From contig NZ_VFVL01000003.1 of the NCBI RefSeq assembly GCF_006442815.1, positions 1 to 64,000 on the forward strand: DNA of 64,000 bases, written 5' to 3'. Position 1 is the first letter of the stretch. The number at the start of each line of letters is the position of its first letter. Of this stretch, positions 8,149-15,766 are shown in pieces. The notes beneath the pieces are model-generated. The model had not been told where the DNA came from. It did not search any database and saw only the letters and a program-made list of their open reading frames with translations. The stretch is from Mesorhizobium sp. B2-4-3 (GTDB taxonomy: Bacteria > Pseudomonadota > Alphaproteobacteria > Rhizobiales > Rhizobiaceae). Made by a program: the position numbers and the translations under genes.

Positions 8149-8724
8149 TCAAAATCCCTGTGTCGGGAACTGGGGGACAACCCCTCCAGCCGGCCTCTCC
8201 AACAGGATCGTCGGCTTTTCGTGATAGGTGGTGCGCAGGATTTCGCAATAGCCGTTCTTCTCGGCCACCTTGAGCGAAGCACCGTTTTCCGGATCGATGA
8301 TGCAGACGGTTCTCGCCTGTCGCAACGCCTCGTCGCTCCAGGCGACGATCCGCCCGACGACTTCGCTCGCAAGCCCCTGGCCATGCGCCTCCGAGGCCAG
8401 TGCCCAGCCGGCCTCCGGCACGCCTTCGATCGACGGCTCGATCTCACGCTTCAGATCGTGGAACCCGGCCTCACCGATGAAGCGCTTCGTGTCCTTGTCC
8501 TCGATCGCCCAGAAACCGTAGCCGATCAGCGACCACAGGCCGGCATGGCGCAGGAAGCGCATCCAGCTCTCCTCGCGCGTGCGCGGCTTGCCGCCGATGA
8601 AACGGGTGACGGCGGGCTCGGCCCACATGGCGGCATAGGTCTCGAAATCGCCGAGCCTGTGCGGCCGCAAAACGGTGCGCGCCGTCTCGAGGATCGGCAC
8701 GCCGGCTTCCGTTTTGATGCTCAT
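8149..8724 (-). CDS. GNAT-family N-acetyltransferase
   Basis: A 191-residue acetyltransferase of the RimJ/RimL-like (Acetyltransf_3) type. It opens with ETARTVLRPHRLGDF, has a central GEAGFHDL strand, and an acetyl-CoA-binding segment EAHGQGLASEV near residues 117-127, followed by DPENGASLKVAEKNGY, the usual late helix of the family. The start ATG 8724 has GGAGGG upstream. The acceptor is unknown. It points away from the DUF2214 gene and faces the repeat at 7877-8059. Confidence 0.85.
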   Translation of the reverse strand: MSIKTEAGVPILETARTVLRPHRLGDFETYAAMWAEPAVTRFIGGKPRTREESWMRFLRHAGLWSLIGYGFWAIEDKDTKRFIGEAGFHDLKREIEPSIEGVPEAGWALASEAHGQGLASEVVGRIVAWSDEALRQARTVCIIDPENGASLKVAEKNGYCEILRTTYHEKPTILLERPAGGVVPQFPTQGF

Positions 8725-8911
8725 GGCATTGCCCTCCATTGACGCGACAGCGCTTAGCAAACCAGCTCGCCGGATCAAGAGCCAGGCCAATGCGTTGGCT
8801 CTTCCAGCCATAATGGCCATGGCACGGCTGCATCGCTATGGGCTTTTCGCCTGGCGATGCTAGTTTGCGGGCGAAACCGACCCAAAAACGCAAGTCGACC
8901 GGAGACGCACC

Positions 8912-9367
8912 ATGGACACCACGGACCTGTTGCTGGCGATCGCGCATCACCTTCTGGTGTTCTCGCTGGCCGGCATCATCGGCGCGGAGTTCGTGCTGGT
9001 GCGCGGCGATCTGGCGGCGGCGACGCTGAAGCGCCTTGCCGGCATCGACCGCCACTACGGCATCATCGCCGCGCTCATCGTCATCGTCGGCGTCTGCCGT
9101 GTGTTCTTCGGCCTGAAAGGCTGGGAATTCTATATCTACAATTGGGTGTTCTGGGCAAAGATGGTGGCCTTCGCCATCGTCGGTCTGCTGTCGATCGTGC
9201 CGACTATGCGCTTCATCTCCTGGAACAGGCAGGCGAGCGGCAATCCGTCTTTCGCGGTACCGGCGGCGGAACTGGCCTCGGTGAAGAACTATGTCCGCGC
9301 CGAGGGCTTCATCTTCCTGCTCATTCCGGTTTTTGCCGCGGCCATGGCGCGCGGCTACGGGTATTAG
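8912..9367 (+). CDS. DUF2214 family integral membrane protein
   Basis: A 151-residue inner-membrane protein with four hydrophobic segments (about residues 5-28, 48-67, 80-100, 128-147). The sequence matches the DUF2214 pattern: an AHHLLVFSLAG first helix, a GLKGWEFYIYNWVFWAKM central part and a charged loop before the last helix. No catalytic motif is known for the family. It is preceded by CGGAGACGCACC and ends 22 bases before the convergent endonuclease III gene. Confidence 0.8.
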   Translation: MDTTDLLLAIAHHLLVFSLAGIIGAEFVLVRGDLAAATLKRLAGIDRHYGIIAALIVIVGVCRVFFGLKGWEFYIYNWVFWAKMVAFAIVGLLSIVPTMRFISWNRQASGNPSFAVPAAELASVKNYVRAEGFIFLLIPVFAAAMARGYGY

Positions 9368-9389
9368 AACACGGCCTGGTCTTACCGAG

Positions 9390-10199
9390 TCAGACGGCCT
9401 CGACCGGAAACGTCTCGTCCAGCGGCGCGATCGGCACCAGCGGGGCCGGCACGTCGGTGGTCTTTTCCTTCGACTTGCAGATGTCGGCGATGACGCAGGC
9501 CGGGCAGTCGGGCTTGCGCGCCTTGCAGACATAGCGGCCGTGCAGGATCAACCAGTGATGCGCATGGCGCATATATTCGGCCGGGATGACCTTGAGCAGC
9601 CCTTCTTCGACTTGTTCCGGCGTCTTGCCCGGCGCCAGCCCGATCCGGTTGCCGATGCGCAAGATATGCGTATCGACCGCCATCGTGTGCTGGCCGAAGG
9701 CGACGTTGAGCACCACATTGGCGGTCTTGCGCCCAACGCCCGGCAGCTTCACCAGCTCGTCGCGATCCTGAGGCACCTGGCCCGCATGGTCGTCGATCAG
9801 CGCCTTCGACAACGCGATCACGTTCTTGGCCTTGTTGCGCCACAGACCGATGGTGCGGATATAATCGCCGACCTTGGCCTCGCCCAGCGCCAGCATCTTG
9901 GCCGGCGTGTCGGCCGCCGCGAACAGCGCCTTCGTCGCCTTGTTGACGCCGGCGTCCGTCGCTTGCGCGGACAGCACCACCGCGACCAGCAGGGTGAAGG
10001 CGTTGACATAGTCGAGCTCGCCTTTCGGCTCAGGCCGCTGCACGCAAAAGCGCCGGAAGATCTCGTGCACCTCGGCGGGGCTATAGAGCGACCGCGAGGC
10101 GGTCTTTCGCGGCCGCCGACCAGGCGCCCGGCTGCCACCGGCAGTGGAAGGTTGAGACTTTTTGACAGCTACGGATTTTTTCGACTTGGGAGGCGCCAT
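9390..10199 (-). CDS. nth: Endonuclease III (DNA glycosylase/AP lyase)
   Basis: A 269-residue base-excision repair enzyme removing oxidised pyrimidines and cleaving abasic sites. The helix-hairpin-helix LPGVGRKTA is at 152-160 with catalytic Lys158, and catalytic Asp176 follows in AVDTH. Four Cys at 225, 232, 235 and 241 have the C-X6-C-X2-C-X5-C spacing of the [4Fe-4S] cluster. A basic, Lys/Ser/Pro-rich extension of about 38 residues precedes the core. The gene is divergent from the DUF2244 gene with only 23 bases between the starts, an arrangement often seen in rhizobia. Confidence 0.95.
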   Translation of the reverse strand: MAPPKSKKSVAVKKSQPSTAGGSRAPGRRPRKTASRSLYSPAEVHEIFRRFCVQRPEPKGELDYVNAFTLLVAVVLSAQATDAGVNKATKALFAAADTPAKMLALGEAKVGDYIRTIGLWRNKAKNVIALSKALIDDHAGQVPQDRDELVKLPGVGRKTANVVLNVAFGQHTMAVDTHILRIGNRIGLAPGKTPEQVEEGLLKVIPAEYMRHAHHWLILHGRYVCKARKPDCPACVIADICKSKEKTTDVPAPLVPIAPLDETFPVEAV

Positions 10200-10222
10200 A
10201 TCCCTTCCTATAATATTCCCTC

Positions 10223-10717
10223 ATGAGCGACACAAACGCCTCGTTCCAAGCCGACGAGCCATTTTTCCAGGCCTTGCTGACGCCGCACCGCTCGCTCGGC
10301 CGCACCGGCTTCCTGATTCTGATGGGCGCGCTTCTGTTCGGCTGGGCGATCACCGGCGCCTTCTTCCTGGCGCACGGCGCCTGGCCGGTGTTCGGCTTCT
10401 TCGGCCTCGACGTGATCGCCGTCTACATCGCTTTCCGCGCCAATTACCGGGCCGCGCGCGCCCGCGAGGAAATCTCGGTCTCGCGCACCAGTCTCGACAT
10501 TCGCAAGACCGCCCCTTCAGGCCGCTCGGAAAACCATCGCTTCAACCCGTTCTGGACGCGGTTCTCGATTGCCCGCCACAGCGAGATCGGCATCACCAAG
10601 ATGGCCGTCGAAGCGCAAGGCAAGAGCGTGGCGATCGGCGGCTTCCTCAATCCCGACGACCGCGAGAGTTTCGCCACCGCCTTTTCGCGCGCGCTAGCGA
10701 CCGCCAAGGCGCGCTGA
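10223..10717 (+). CDS. DUF2244 family membrane protein
   Basis: A 164-residue protein with two adjacent hydrophobic helices (about residues 27-48 and 51-70) followed by a cytosolic domain of about 90 residues. The HRSLGRTGF start and the NPFWTRFSI segment are characteristic of DUF2244. Biochemical role unknown. It is divergent from nth and the two probably share a promoter region. Confidence 0.85.
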   Translation: MSDTNASFQADEPFFQALLTPHRSLGRTGFLILMGALLFGWAITGAFFLAHGAWPVFGFFGLDVIAVYIAFRANYRAARAREEISVSRTSLDIRKTAPSGRSENHRFNPFWTRFSIARHSEIGITKMAVEAQGKSVAIGGFLNPDDRESFATAFSRALATAKAR

Positions 10718-10729
10718 CGCTCAAGCGTT

Positions 10730-11545
10730 TCAGAACCGGTAGCGCAACAGCCTGCCGACCTTGCGCATCGCTGGGATGAGCTTCCAGAGACCGACGAACA
10801 GACGCGCTGACCAGCCCAGGCGCGCCCCTTGCTCCGGCTTGTAGGATGGGACCTCGCCGATGAAGCGAAGTTTCGGGATGGCTCGCTCCAGTTCGCGCGG
10901 ATCCTCAATGGCCCAATGAACTTCGGCGCCCGTTGCCTTCAAGGCAGGGCTGAGACGCATCAGCTTCAGTCCGAAACGGCTGTAGGCGTCGAACATCAAC
11001 TCGCCGCCGGCCAGATGCGAGACAAGCCGCGCAAACAGCCGCAGCCCCTCGTCGGCGGCGAGGTATGGCGTCAATCCCTCGGCCACGATCATCGCCGGGC
11101 GATTGCGCGGCACCTCGGCCAGCCAGTCCGGTTCGGTCACAGAGGAAGCGATCAGACGATACTGGTCCCTGTGCGGATAGAGCCTGCGCCTGAGCTCGAC
11201 GACGTCCGGATAGTCGACGTCGAACCAATCGACGCCTGGCAGTGGGTCGACGCGAAATATCCGTGTATCGAGCCCGCATCCCAGATGCAGCACGATCGCG
11301 TCCGGATATCTTGCGAGGAAATCCGCGACGCAGACGTCCAGCGCCTTCGCCCTGATTGCAAATCCCAGCCCGAGATTGCCGTCGACCTTGAGCCTTGCGA
11401 AATCATAGTCGATCTTGCGCACCGCCTCGTCGGCGAAGCGATCCTGAAGCAACGAATTGGGCAGCCGACTCTCCAGCGCCTTGCCGTAGAGCGTCATCAG
11501 CAAGGTTTCCCTTGCCCCCGTCATATCAACCTTTTCGCCGGCCAT
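10730..11545 (-). CDS. LCM/TcmP-type class I SAM-dependent methyltransferase
   Basis: A 271-residue methyltransferase. ATG 11545 is chosen because AAGAGGAC lies just upstream; the longer frame to 11662 has no such support. The SAM-binding glycine loop VLHLGCGLDTR is at about 85-95, followed by the acidic WFDVDYPDV and the later VAEGLTPYL motif, a pattern shared with leucine carboxyl methyltransferases and polyketide O-methyltransferases of the TcmP group. The substrate cannot be deduced. It ends 13 bases from the DUF2244 stop (convergent) and is divergent from the Ada-like gene. Confidence 0.85.
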   Translation of the reverse strand: MAGEKVDMTGARETLLMTLYGKALESRLPNSLLQDRFADEAVRKIDYDFARLKVDGNLGLGFAIRAKALDVCVADFLARYPDAIVLHLGCGLDTRIFRVDPLPGVDWFDVDYPDVVELRRRLYPHRDQYRLIASSVTEPDWLAEVPRNRPAMIVAEGLTPYLAADEGLRLFARLVSHLAGGELMFDAYSRFGLKLMRLSPALKATGAEVHWAIEDPRELERAIPKLRFIGEVPSYKPEQGARLGWSARLFVGLWKLIPAMRKVGRLLRYRF

Positions 11546-11660
11546 GATCGTCCTCTTCGGCCCGAAACCGACTCTATCTGGGTGTGGGTGGCAGGAAGGC
11601 AAGTTTCGGGTGGAGGCAAAGTTCTGGAAGACCGATATTCGGGACCAAGGAGATATTGCC

Positions 11661-12566
11661 ATGAACGCTCAGATGACGATGAATACCCGCATGAAACCGA
11701 CCGCGATCCTTGAGAACGACATCACGCCGGAAGGCAGCGACTACGAGGTCGTGCGCCGCGCCATCGAGAAGATCAGCCTCGACTATCGCGACCAGCCCTC
11801 GCTCGAGGTCCTGGCCGAGGAAGTCGGCGAGACGCCGACCGGCCTGCAGAAACTCTTCACCCGCTGGGCCGGCCTGTCGCCAAAGGCCTTCCTGCAGGCG
11901 GTGACGCTCGACCACGCGCGCAGGCTGCTCGATTCCGGCATGCCGCTCTTGGAGACCTCGTTCGAGCTCGGCATGTCCGGTCCCGGCCGGCTGCACGACC
12001 TCTTCGTCACCCATGAGGCGATGTCGCCCGGCGACTACAAGACCCGGGGGGCGGGTCTCACCATCCGCTACGGCTATCACATCTCGCCTTTCGGCATCGC
12101 GCTGATCATGGTCACCGACCGCGGCCTCGCCGGCCTCGCCTTCTGTGACGCCGGCGGCGAGCGGGCCGCCTTCGCCGACATGTCCGGCCGCTGGCCGAAC
12201 GCGACCTACGTCGAGGACATGTCGGCCACCCAGGCTTACGCCGCGCGGGTCTTCGACCCGACAAAATGGCGCGCCGACCAGCCGCTGCGCGTGGTGATGA
12301 TCGGCACCGATTTCCAGCTTCGCGTCTGGGAAGCGTTGCTGCGCATCCCGATGGGCCGGGCCTGCACCTATTCCTCGATCGCGGCAAGCATCGGCCATCC
12401 AAGCGCCAGCCGGGCCGTCGGCGCGGCCGTGGGCGCCAACCCGATGTCCTTCGTGGTGCCCTGTCACCGGGCGCTGGGCAAGTCCGGCGCGCTCACCGGC
12501 TATCACTGGGGCCTGACGCGCAAGCGCGCCATCCTCGGTTGGGAAGCGGGGCAAGCGACGTCCTGA
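11661..12566 (+). CDS. Ada-like protein: AraC DNA-binding domain fused to O6-alkylguanine-DNA methyltransferase
   Basis: A 301-residue protein started by ATG 11661 with AAGGAGAT upstream. Residues about 30-128 are an AraC-type double helix-turn-helix; the C-terminal half is an O6-methylguanine methyltransferase with PCHR, acceptor Cys268. The N-terminal zinc and phosphotriester-repair domain of E. coli Ada is absent, so it should repair O6-alkylguanine but lacks the Cys that normally converts Ada into an activator. It may still control its own or other repair genes. Divergent from the methyltransferase gene at 10730-11545. Confidence 0.9.
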   Translation: MNAQMTMNTRMKPTAILENDITPEGSDYEVVRRAIEKISLDYRDQPSLEVLAEEVGETPTGLQKLFTRWAGLSPKAFLQAVTLDHARRLLDSGMPLLETSFELGMSGPGRLHDLFVTHEAMSPGDYKTRGAGLTIRYGYHISPFGIALIMVTDRGLAGLAFCDAGGERAAFADMSGRWPNATYVEDMSATQAYAARVFDPTKWRADQPLRVVMIGTDFQLRVWEALLRIPMGRACTYSSIAASIGHPSASRAVGAAVGANPMSFVVPCHRALGKSGALTGYHWGLTRKRAILGWEAGQATS

Positions 12567-12664
12567 AACAATCGATTTTTTCGCATCCCGTTGCGAAAAA
12601 CCGCGCATCATAATATAAACTGGCACAAGCCAAATAAATACATTGTTTTATGCGTGAGATACAA

Positions 12665-12699
12665 CCGGCGACAACCTCTGGTTATCGTCGGTTTTCTTT
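12665..12699 (+). terminator. Rho-independent-type hairpin
   Basis: Arms 12665-12676 and 12680-12691 pair over 12 positions with one mismatch and one G-U pair around a 3-base loop, followed by GTTTTCTTT. It lies about 100 bases after the Ada-like gene and 105 bases before the four-gene secreted cassette, so it would insulate the two. Confidence 0.6.
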
Positions 12700-12804
12700 G
12701 AAGTTGCTTTCAGGCGTTATTTCACTTAACGCTAAATTAACCACGACAAAGAGAAGATAACCCCAACGTTGAGCCGCATTGTCCGGCTCGAAAGCGGGGT
12801 CTCA

Positions 12805-13278
12805 ATGAAGTTCTTTCGCGCCGCCACGGCTGCGAGCGTGCTGGCCGCCTGCGCCGGCCAGGCAGCATCGGCCGCCACCACCGGAAACGTGCTGTTCAAT
12901 GGTACGATCACCGCGACCTGCACGGTCACGATCAACTCCAACGGCACGATGACCGTCAGCAGCAATCTTCAGTCGCTGAGCTCGCATAATGCCGGCGGCT
13001 CAGCCGGCAGCGCTCAGGTCGATACCACGGGCGGCGTCTCGCTCAGCGTCGACCCGGTAACCACGACGACCGTGCCGGCCTCGGACGCGACGGCGACGAC
13101 ATGGACCCCCACCTTCGCCACTTCTGGCGCTCAGACGATTGCCGAAACCGGCACTGCGACGGCACTGACGGCGCCGGGCACGTCGACGGTCGCGATCAAT
13201 CTTGCGGGCACCAAGAGCGGCACCAACCGCTTCTCCGCCGGCAACTATCAAGCAACCGTGACGCTGCGCTGCGAATAG
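12805..13278 (+). CDS. Secreted pilin-like (spore coat U-like) beta-sandwich protein, cassette gene 1
   Basis: A 157-residue exported protein; ATG 12805 begins a clean signal peptide ending ASAA, whereas the in-frame TTG 12769 would add a hydrophilic tail. The mature part is Thr/Ser/Ala-rich and beta-rich with only two Cys: one in the early ATCTVTI strand and one in the final VTLRCE. These could staple the first and last strands, as in pilin-type Ig folds. The ending FSAGNYQATVTLRCE resembles chaperone-usher and spore coat U subunits. It is paralogous to cassette gene 4 (shared C-T-x-x-I-x-x-x-G-T-M start and the same ending). Gene 2 starts 23 bases later. Confidence 0.8.
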   Translation: MKFFRAATAASVLAACAGQAASAATTGNVLFNGTITATCTVTINSNGTMTVSSNLQSLSSHNAGGSAGSAQVDTTGGVSLSVDPVTTTTVPASDATATTWTPTFATSGAQTIAETGTATALTAPGTSTVAINLAGTKSGTNRFSAGNYQATVTLRCE

Positions 13279-13301
13279 CCCTCTCGCGAAAGGAGCGGTC
13301 C

Positions 13302-13694
13302 TTGAGAACGATTGCAATTCTGGCGGCGGGCCTGACTGCCGCGCTGTCTCCCATGGCCGCGACCGGCCAGTCGATGACGCCGATGCGCGGCGAGGTGCGA
13401 TCCTTCACGGATGCCTTCGCCGTCCGCGTCTTCCCGGGCAATCCGTACAACCAGCGCATTCGTGTCGAAGTCCATGTCTACGACCAGGATTTCCAACCGG
13501 TCGACGCCAGGATCACGCCAAGCGCCTTCCTTCTGGCCGGCCAGGCGTCGCGCCCTGTCCTGGTGGTCGTCCCGTTCGACGGCGCGAACGAGCGTAAAGT
13601 GCGTATCTGTACCGAGAGTATCCCCTTTCCAAGCGAGCAGACCCAGATAAGGGCACAGATATGCGGAAAGTTCTTCGGGCATCGCAGGTTCTGA
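13302..13694 (+). CDS. Single-domain PapD-like periplasmic protein, cassette gene 2
   Basis: A 130-residue protein started by TTG 13302, supported by AAAGGAGC upstream. A signal peptide covers about residues 1-23. The mature part reads like the N-terminal Ig domain of pilus chaperones: RIRVEVHVYDQDFQPV, then TPSAFLLAGQASRPVLVVV, then ERKVRICTESIP, matching the family pattern of a basic strand, a proline-glycine turn, and an R-V-C strand before I-P. The second chaperone domain is absent. Two Cys (about residues 106 and 121) could form a disulfide. The 3' end overlaps gene 3 by 34 bases in another frame. Confidence 0.7.
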   Translation: MRTIAILAAGLTAALSPMAATGQSMTPMRGEVRSFTDAFAVRVFPGNPYNQRIRVEVHVYDQDFQPVDARITPSAFLLAGQASRPVLVVVPFDGANERKVRICTESIPFPSEQTQIRAQICGKFFGHRRF

Positions 13695-14215
13695 CCTTGT
13701 CCCTGCTGTCCGTCCTGGCTGTCATAAGTCGGGGGCTTGCCGAGGATATCCTGAACCTGAATCAGAACCAGACGGGTTTCAGCCTGCCCGGCGTCAGCCT
13801 GCCTCAGGGCCAGGATGAGGTTCATGCCAGTGACGGCACGACCTGCCGCTCGGCCGTTTCCGGCAGCGGCGCCTATCTCGACCTTGGCGTCATCCGCGGC
13901 AACAACTCGGGCAACCAGACCAACAGCGACATCGCCACATATGGCCGCGTGGTGATCCCGATCGGGCGGACTCCGAAACGCGTCGATTGCAGCCGCCTCT
14001 ACGAGTTGGAAGTCGAGCGGCTGCAGCTTGAATTGAAGCTTCTCAAAATGGGCCTCGGCTCCGACGGCCAGACGACAGGAAGTGTGGCCGCCCCCACGCC
14101 TCAGGGTCTCGAGCCCCAGGCCAGCGCAGCCCAGGTCAAATCAGCACGATGGGCCAACGAAGGCTGGAGCATCAGAGGCACGACCGGCAGTGAAAAGAAA
14201 AAGAAGCGGAAATAG
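13661..14215 (+). CDS. Exported protein with a C-terminal coiled-coil helix, cassette gene 3
   Basis: A 184-residue protein with a signal peptide of about 27 residues (ending GLAED). The N-terminal half has TTCRSAVSGSGAYLDLGVI and a conserved-looking YGRVVIPIG block; a second Cys in KRVDCSRL could pair with the first. From about residue 110 a charged amphipathic helix (YELEVERLQLELKLL) predicts a coiled coil, followed by a disordered tail that ends in a run of Lys. I recognise no named family. It overlaps gene 2 by 34 bases and gene 4 by 26 bases, indicating strong translational coupling. Confidence 0.75.
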   Translation: MRKVLRASQVLTLSLLSVLAVISRGLAEDILNLNQNQTGFSLPGVSLPQGQDEVHASDGTTCRSAVSGSGAYLDLGVIRGNNSGNQTNSDIATYGRVVIPIGRTPKRVDCSRLYELEVERLQLELKLLKMGLGSDGQTTGSVAAPTPQGLEPQASAAQVKSARWANEGWSIRGTTGSEKKKKRK

Positions 14216-14672
14216 CCGCGCGCTGTTCGCGCTGGCAGCGCTCGCCGGCCTCTATCTCCCGGCGCAGGCGGCGATCATCGGCACCTGCACGATCATGATC
14301 GGCGCCTCGGGAACGATGAAACCAAACCCCGCCATCAACATCTTTGGCTCCAAGCAGGCGGGCGGGTCGAGCGCCGGCGCCACCATCACCGCGAACTCGA
14401 CGCTGTGTTCGATCCTGAACCTGCTAGACTGCTATACCGTCTCCGCGCCGGCGCCGATCGCCTTCACGTCGGCGCCGAGCGGTGGCGACACTAATGTCTC
14501 TTTCGCCTCCGTCTTCCGCCTCGACGGCTCGGGGCTCGATATCCCGGGCGGCTCGCCGCAAAAGCTGACCAACGGCACCCACACCATCCAGGTCGATCTG
14601 ACCGCCACGAAGTCTCCAGGCATCTTTCCGGCCGGTAGTTACCAGGCCCAGGTCACCGTCCGTTGCGAATGA
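14190..14672 (+). CDS. Secreted pilin-like beta-sandwich protein, cassette gene 4
   Basis: About 160 residues from GTG 14190, inside the end of gene 3; the longer frame to 14082 would run through gene 3 and place the signal peptide internally. A short basic segment and hydrophobic stretch end in QAA, predicting export. Four Cys: GTCTIM near the start of the mature chain, two in the STLCSILNLLDCYTV segment, and the terminal TVRCE. The ending FPAGSYQAQVTVRCE parallels gene 1, as does the opening strand, so genes 1 and 4 are diverged paralogues. It closes the cassette; ribokinase starts 189 bases on. Confidence 0.75.
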   Translation: MKRKRSGNSRALFALAALAGLYLPAQAAIIGTCTIMIGASGTMKPNPAINIFGSKQAGGSSAGATITANSTLCSILNLLDCYTVSAPAPIAFTSAPSGGDTNVSFASVFRLDGSGLDIPGGSPQKLTNGTHTIQVDLTATKSPGIFPAGSYQAQVTVRCE

Positions 14673-14860
14673 TGCTGTGGGCCAAGCCGCGCGGACGGCC
14701 ACATGATCTGGCAACCGGCGGACTTTGCGGCTAGCTTCGCGCCCAGCCCGCAATTCCTGGAAACGCTCCACGCATTTCGCCTGGACTTGCGCAAAAGCAG
14801 AGTCTTGGAGCAGGTCCGCCTTTCAGCGCAGGCTGATCCGCTTCAACGGGAGGCAGTTTT

Positions 14861-15766
14861 TTGATTATCGTTGTCGGTTCGATCAACCTGGACCTCATCG
14901 CCAATGTCGACCGCTTGCCGGAGCCCGGCGAGACGGTGCGCGGCTCCGGCTTCGCCACCGCGCCCGGCGGCAAGGGCGCCAACCAGGCCCTGGCCGCGGC
15001 GCGCGCCGGCGCGTCGGTGCGCATGGTGGGCGCGGTCGGCAAGGATGGTTTTGCCGCCGAGGCGCTCGCTCTTCTCAAGGCCGGCAATGTCGATCTCTCC
15101 GGTGTCGGCCAGAGCTTCGCCTCCACCGGCACGGCGCTGATCCTGGTCGGCGCCGATGGAGAGAACGTCATCGCCGTCGTGCCGGGCGCCAATGATTCGG
15201 TGGTGCCGGGCGATGTCGCCAAGGCCTTTCTCAAAAAGGGCGACGTCGTGCTCCTGCAGCATGAGATCCCGCTGCAAACGGTCGACGCCACGCTCGACGC
15301 GGCGCGCGCGGCGGGCGCCGTCAGCGTGCTCAACACCGCCCCTTTCCGTGCCGAGGCCGCCGGCTTCGTCGGCAAGGCCGACTATGCCGTCGCCAACGAA
15401 ACCGAGTTCGATCTCTATGGCGAGGCGCTGGCGCTTTCGGGGCGCGACCGCCCTGCCCGCATGCGCGACTATGCCAAGAAGACGGGCCGCGCCATCGTCG
15501 TCACGCTCGGTGGCGACGGCGTGCTCGCCGCCACGCCGGACGATTTCCTCACCGTTCCGGCGCTGAAGATCACGCCGGTCGACACGGTTGGCGCGGGCGA
15601 CACCTTCTGCGGTTATTTCGGCGCCGGCCTGTCGTCCGGGCTGCCGCTTCTGGAGGCGCTCACCCGCGCCGCCGCGGCCGGCTCGCTCGCCTGCCTGAAA
15701 CCCGGCGCGCAGCCGGCCATTCCGGTGGCAAAGGATGTCGAGGCCGCCCTGGTGGCGGCGCGGTAA
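14861..15766 (+). CDS. rbsK: Ribokinase
   Basis: A 301-residue PfkB-family sugar kinase phosphorylating D-ribose at O5. It starts at TTG 14861 with CGGGAGGCA upstream. Motifs: substrate segment GSINLDL at the N-terminus, the glycine-rich GGKGANQA (about 37-44) and the anion-hole/catalytic GAGDTFCG with base Asp247. Its stop shares one base with the amidase start. A nucleoside hydrolase 2.6 kb away would release ribose from nucleosides, so the enzymes could act in one salvage route, though they are not in one operon. Confidence 0.9.
   Translation: MIIVVGSINLDLIANVDRLPEPGETVRGSGFATAPGGKGANQALAAARAGASVRMVGAVGKDGFAAEALALLKAGNVDLSGVGQSFASTGTALILVGADGENVIAVVPGANDSVVPGDVAKAFLKKGDVVLLQHEIPLQTVDATLDAARAAGAVSVLNTAPFRAEAAGFVGKADYAVANETEFDLYGEALALSGRDRPARMRDYAKKTGRAIVVTLGGDGVLAATPDDFLTVPALKITPVDTVGAGDTFCGYFGAGLSSGLPLLEALTRAAAAGSLACLKPGAQPAIPVAKDVEAALVAAR

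Noticed and set aside
12601..12640. Sigma-54 promoter at the TGGCAC near 12620
   Set aside because: The -12 element TTGC is absent at the required spacing.
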